Shown here: positions 63,074 to 64,000 of the stretch, in pieces | Layout of the letters: every line of letters begins with the position of its first letter | Numbering within the stretch: position 1 is the first letter of the stretch | Notes under the pieces: model-generated | Told to the model about the DNA's origin: nothing | The model's input: the letters and a program-made list of their open reading frames with translations, nothing else | The model's database searches: none | NCBI RefSeq assembly: GCF_014635985.1 | Contig: NZ_BMDT01000003.1 | Coordinates: 62,001 to 126,000, forward strand | DNA: 64,000 nucleotides | Reading direction: 5' to 3' | Source of the DNA: Enterococcus alcedinis | Lineage (GTDB): Bacteria > Bacillota > Bacilli > Lactobacillales > Enterococcaceae | Made by a program: the position numbers and the translations under genes

Positions 63074-64000
63074 ATGAAAAAAGTGTTAATTGTTGATGAT
63101 GAGGCTGCGATACGCGAAGGGATTCCTTATGTTGTCGACTGGGAGTCACTTGGTTATCAAATTATTGCTTCCGCAGAAAATGGATTAGTTGGTCTGGAGA
63201 TGATTCGAAAATATCAGCCTGATTTAGTGATGCTAGATATTCAGATGCCAGCCAAAACAGGATTGGAAATGGTTAAAGAGGCTCAGGAAGAGGGATTTCA
63301 TTTTCATTCGATTATCTTATCTGGTTACTCTGATTTCGAATACGCCAAACAAGCTATTAAGCTTGGAACGGCATCATACTTGCTCAAACCGATTGATGAA
63401 GATGAATTATTAATTATTTTAGAAGAACTTTCTAAAAAAGTCGATCAGGAAAAAGCAGAAGAAGAACGATATATGGTATTAGAGAAATTATTTGGAAAAG
63501 ACCAGACTGGTTTTGAATCCTATAAATATGGTCAATTGATTCAGTCCCAAAGTGCCCGCAGTCAAGGAGTCAATCATCTAGATCATCCTACAGAAATTAA
63601 AGTCCTTGATTTTTATCATCAAAAGCAATATTACCAGCTTTTTTTAGCGAATCACGAGATTGTTCAGCAAGGTTTAAAAGAAGTTGGTCGAGAAGCGGTT
63701 ATTGTGACGCCTTGGATGCCGATTAAGCATAGTTTAAAACCGCTTGTCTCAGTTATCTCGGAGCTCAAAAAATATCGCTACCTCTACCCTAAAGGAGAAC
63801 TTTCTTATACTTTTTTAGAAAAACAAAAAGCAAAGATGTCATTTGAGGACGACTTACTTGAAGAAATGCTCAAACAATTTTTAAATATTAATCAACTTCT
63901 AAATTTATGGGAACCATATAAACAAAATTATTTTTATCAACAAAAACCAGAAGAAGCGATCAAATGGCAAGCGCTGCAAGATTTAGACTGGTTAACCCAG
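63074..64000 (+). CDS. YesN-type response regulator (cut by window end)
   Basis: Nine hundred and twenty-seven bases are open to the window edge (309 codons, no stop). It begins at ATG 63074 after TTGGAGGAAT. The receiver domain has VDDE (7-10), Asp55 in 'LVMLDIQMPAKTG', 'IILSGYSDFEYAKQAIK' and the switch lysine in 'YLLKPIDEDE'. After residue about 130 a long linker follows, as in full-length YesN. The AraC DNA-binding domain would lie past the edge. A YesM kinase is expected nearby. This would be the third such two-component system in the locus. Confidence 0.9.
   Translation, partial: MKKVLIVDDEAAIREGIPYVVDWESLGYQIIASAENGLVGLEMIRKYQPDLVMLDIQMPAKTGLEMVKEAQEEGFHFHSIILSGYSDFEYAKQAIKLGTASYLLKPIDEDELLIILEELSKKVDQEKAEEERYMVLEKLFGKDQTGFESYKYGQLIQSQSARSQGVNHLDHPTEIKVLDFYHQKQYYQLFLANHEIVQQGLKEVGREAVIVTPWMPIKHSLKPLVSVISELKKYRYLYPKGELSYTFLEKQKAKMSFEDDLLEEMLKQFLNINQLLNLWEPYKQNYFYQQKPEEAIKWQALQDLDWLTQ

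Overview
The window comes from a low-GC Gram-positive bacterium, most likely a lactic-acid-type Firmicute (Lactobacillales; Enterococcaceae or Carnobacteriaceae would fit). The evidence is AT-rich DNA, strong AGGAGG-type ribosome binding sites, lipoboxes ending in AAC, CcpA-type cre boxes, YesM/YesN two-component systems, a glmS ribozyme and a xylose-isomerase pathway. I cannot fix the genus. No rRNA, tRNA, insertion sequence, prophage or CRISPR array was seen. Both ends cut through genes.

Region 1 (about 1-7950) is a catabolic operon: a stand-alone Gfo/Idh C-terminal-like protein, a Gfo/Idh oxidoreductase, a TIM-barrel isomerase/epimerase, a second Gfo/Idh oxidoreductase, a sugar ABC importer (binding protein plus two permeases) and a PLP-dependent threonine-dehydratase-like enzyme. 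The combination suggests an oxidative route for an amino-containing or inositol-like compound and matches no pathway I recognise. Region 2 (8000-18010) holds a second importer, a GH27 alpha-galactosidase with a beta-sandwich inserted in its barrel, a GH35 beta-galactosidase, a YesL-like DUF624 protein and a second Gfo/Idh plus isomerase pair. Region 3 (18070-34780) holds a third and a fourth importer, two YesM/YesN two-component systems, two GH20 enzymes (one GcnA-like) and a second DUF624 protein. Region 4 (34800-43540) carries a LacZ-type GH2 beta-galactosidase, a GH95 alpha-L-fucosidase and an AraC regulator divergent from another GH2 enzyme.

Region 5 (43540-54450) is a general stretch on the minus strand: an SRPBCC protein, an aminoglycoside-adenylyltransferase-like protein, an AbiEi/AbiEii toxin-antitoxin pair with a duplicated operator-like repeat, a GNAT (plus strand), a methyltransferase, an AraC/GyrI-like regulator, glmS with its ribozyme leader, a small secreted Met/His-rich protein and an OmpR-type two-component system. 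Region 6 (54450-58510) is xylose use: an AraC regulator divergent from xylA-xylB. Region 7 (58505-64000) is an AraC regulator divergent from a GH1 6-phospho-beta-glycosidase and a GH42 beta-galactosidase, then a YesN-type response regulator that runs off the window.

Taken together, regions 2-4 and 7 look like a utilisation island for host or milk glycans (mucin, blood-group or lacto-N type chains). Fucose, galactose and N-acetylhexosamine would be trimmed by GH95, GH27/GH35/GH2/GH42 and GH20 enzymes, none of which shows a signal peptide, so the oligosaccharides are probably imported first by the four importers. None of these importers has its own ATPase, so they must borrow a shared MsmK/MsmX-type ATPase from elsewhere. 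At least eight cre-like boxes in front of these operons predict joint carbon catabolite control.
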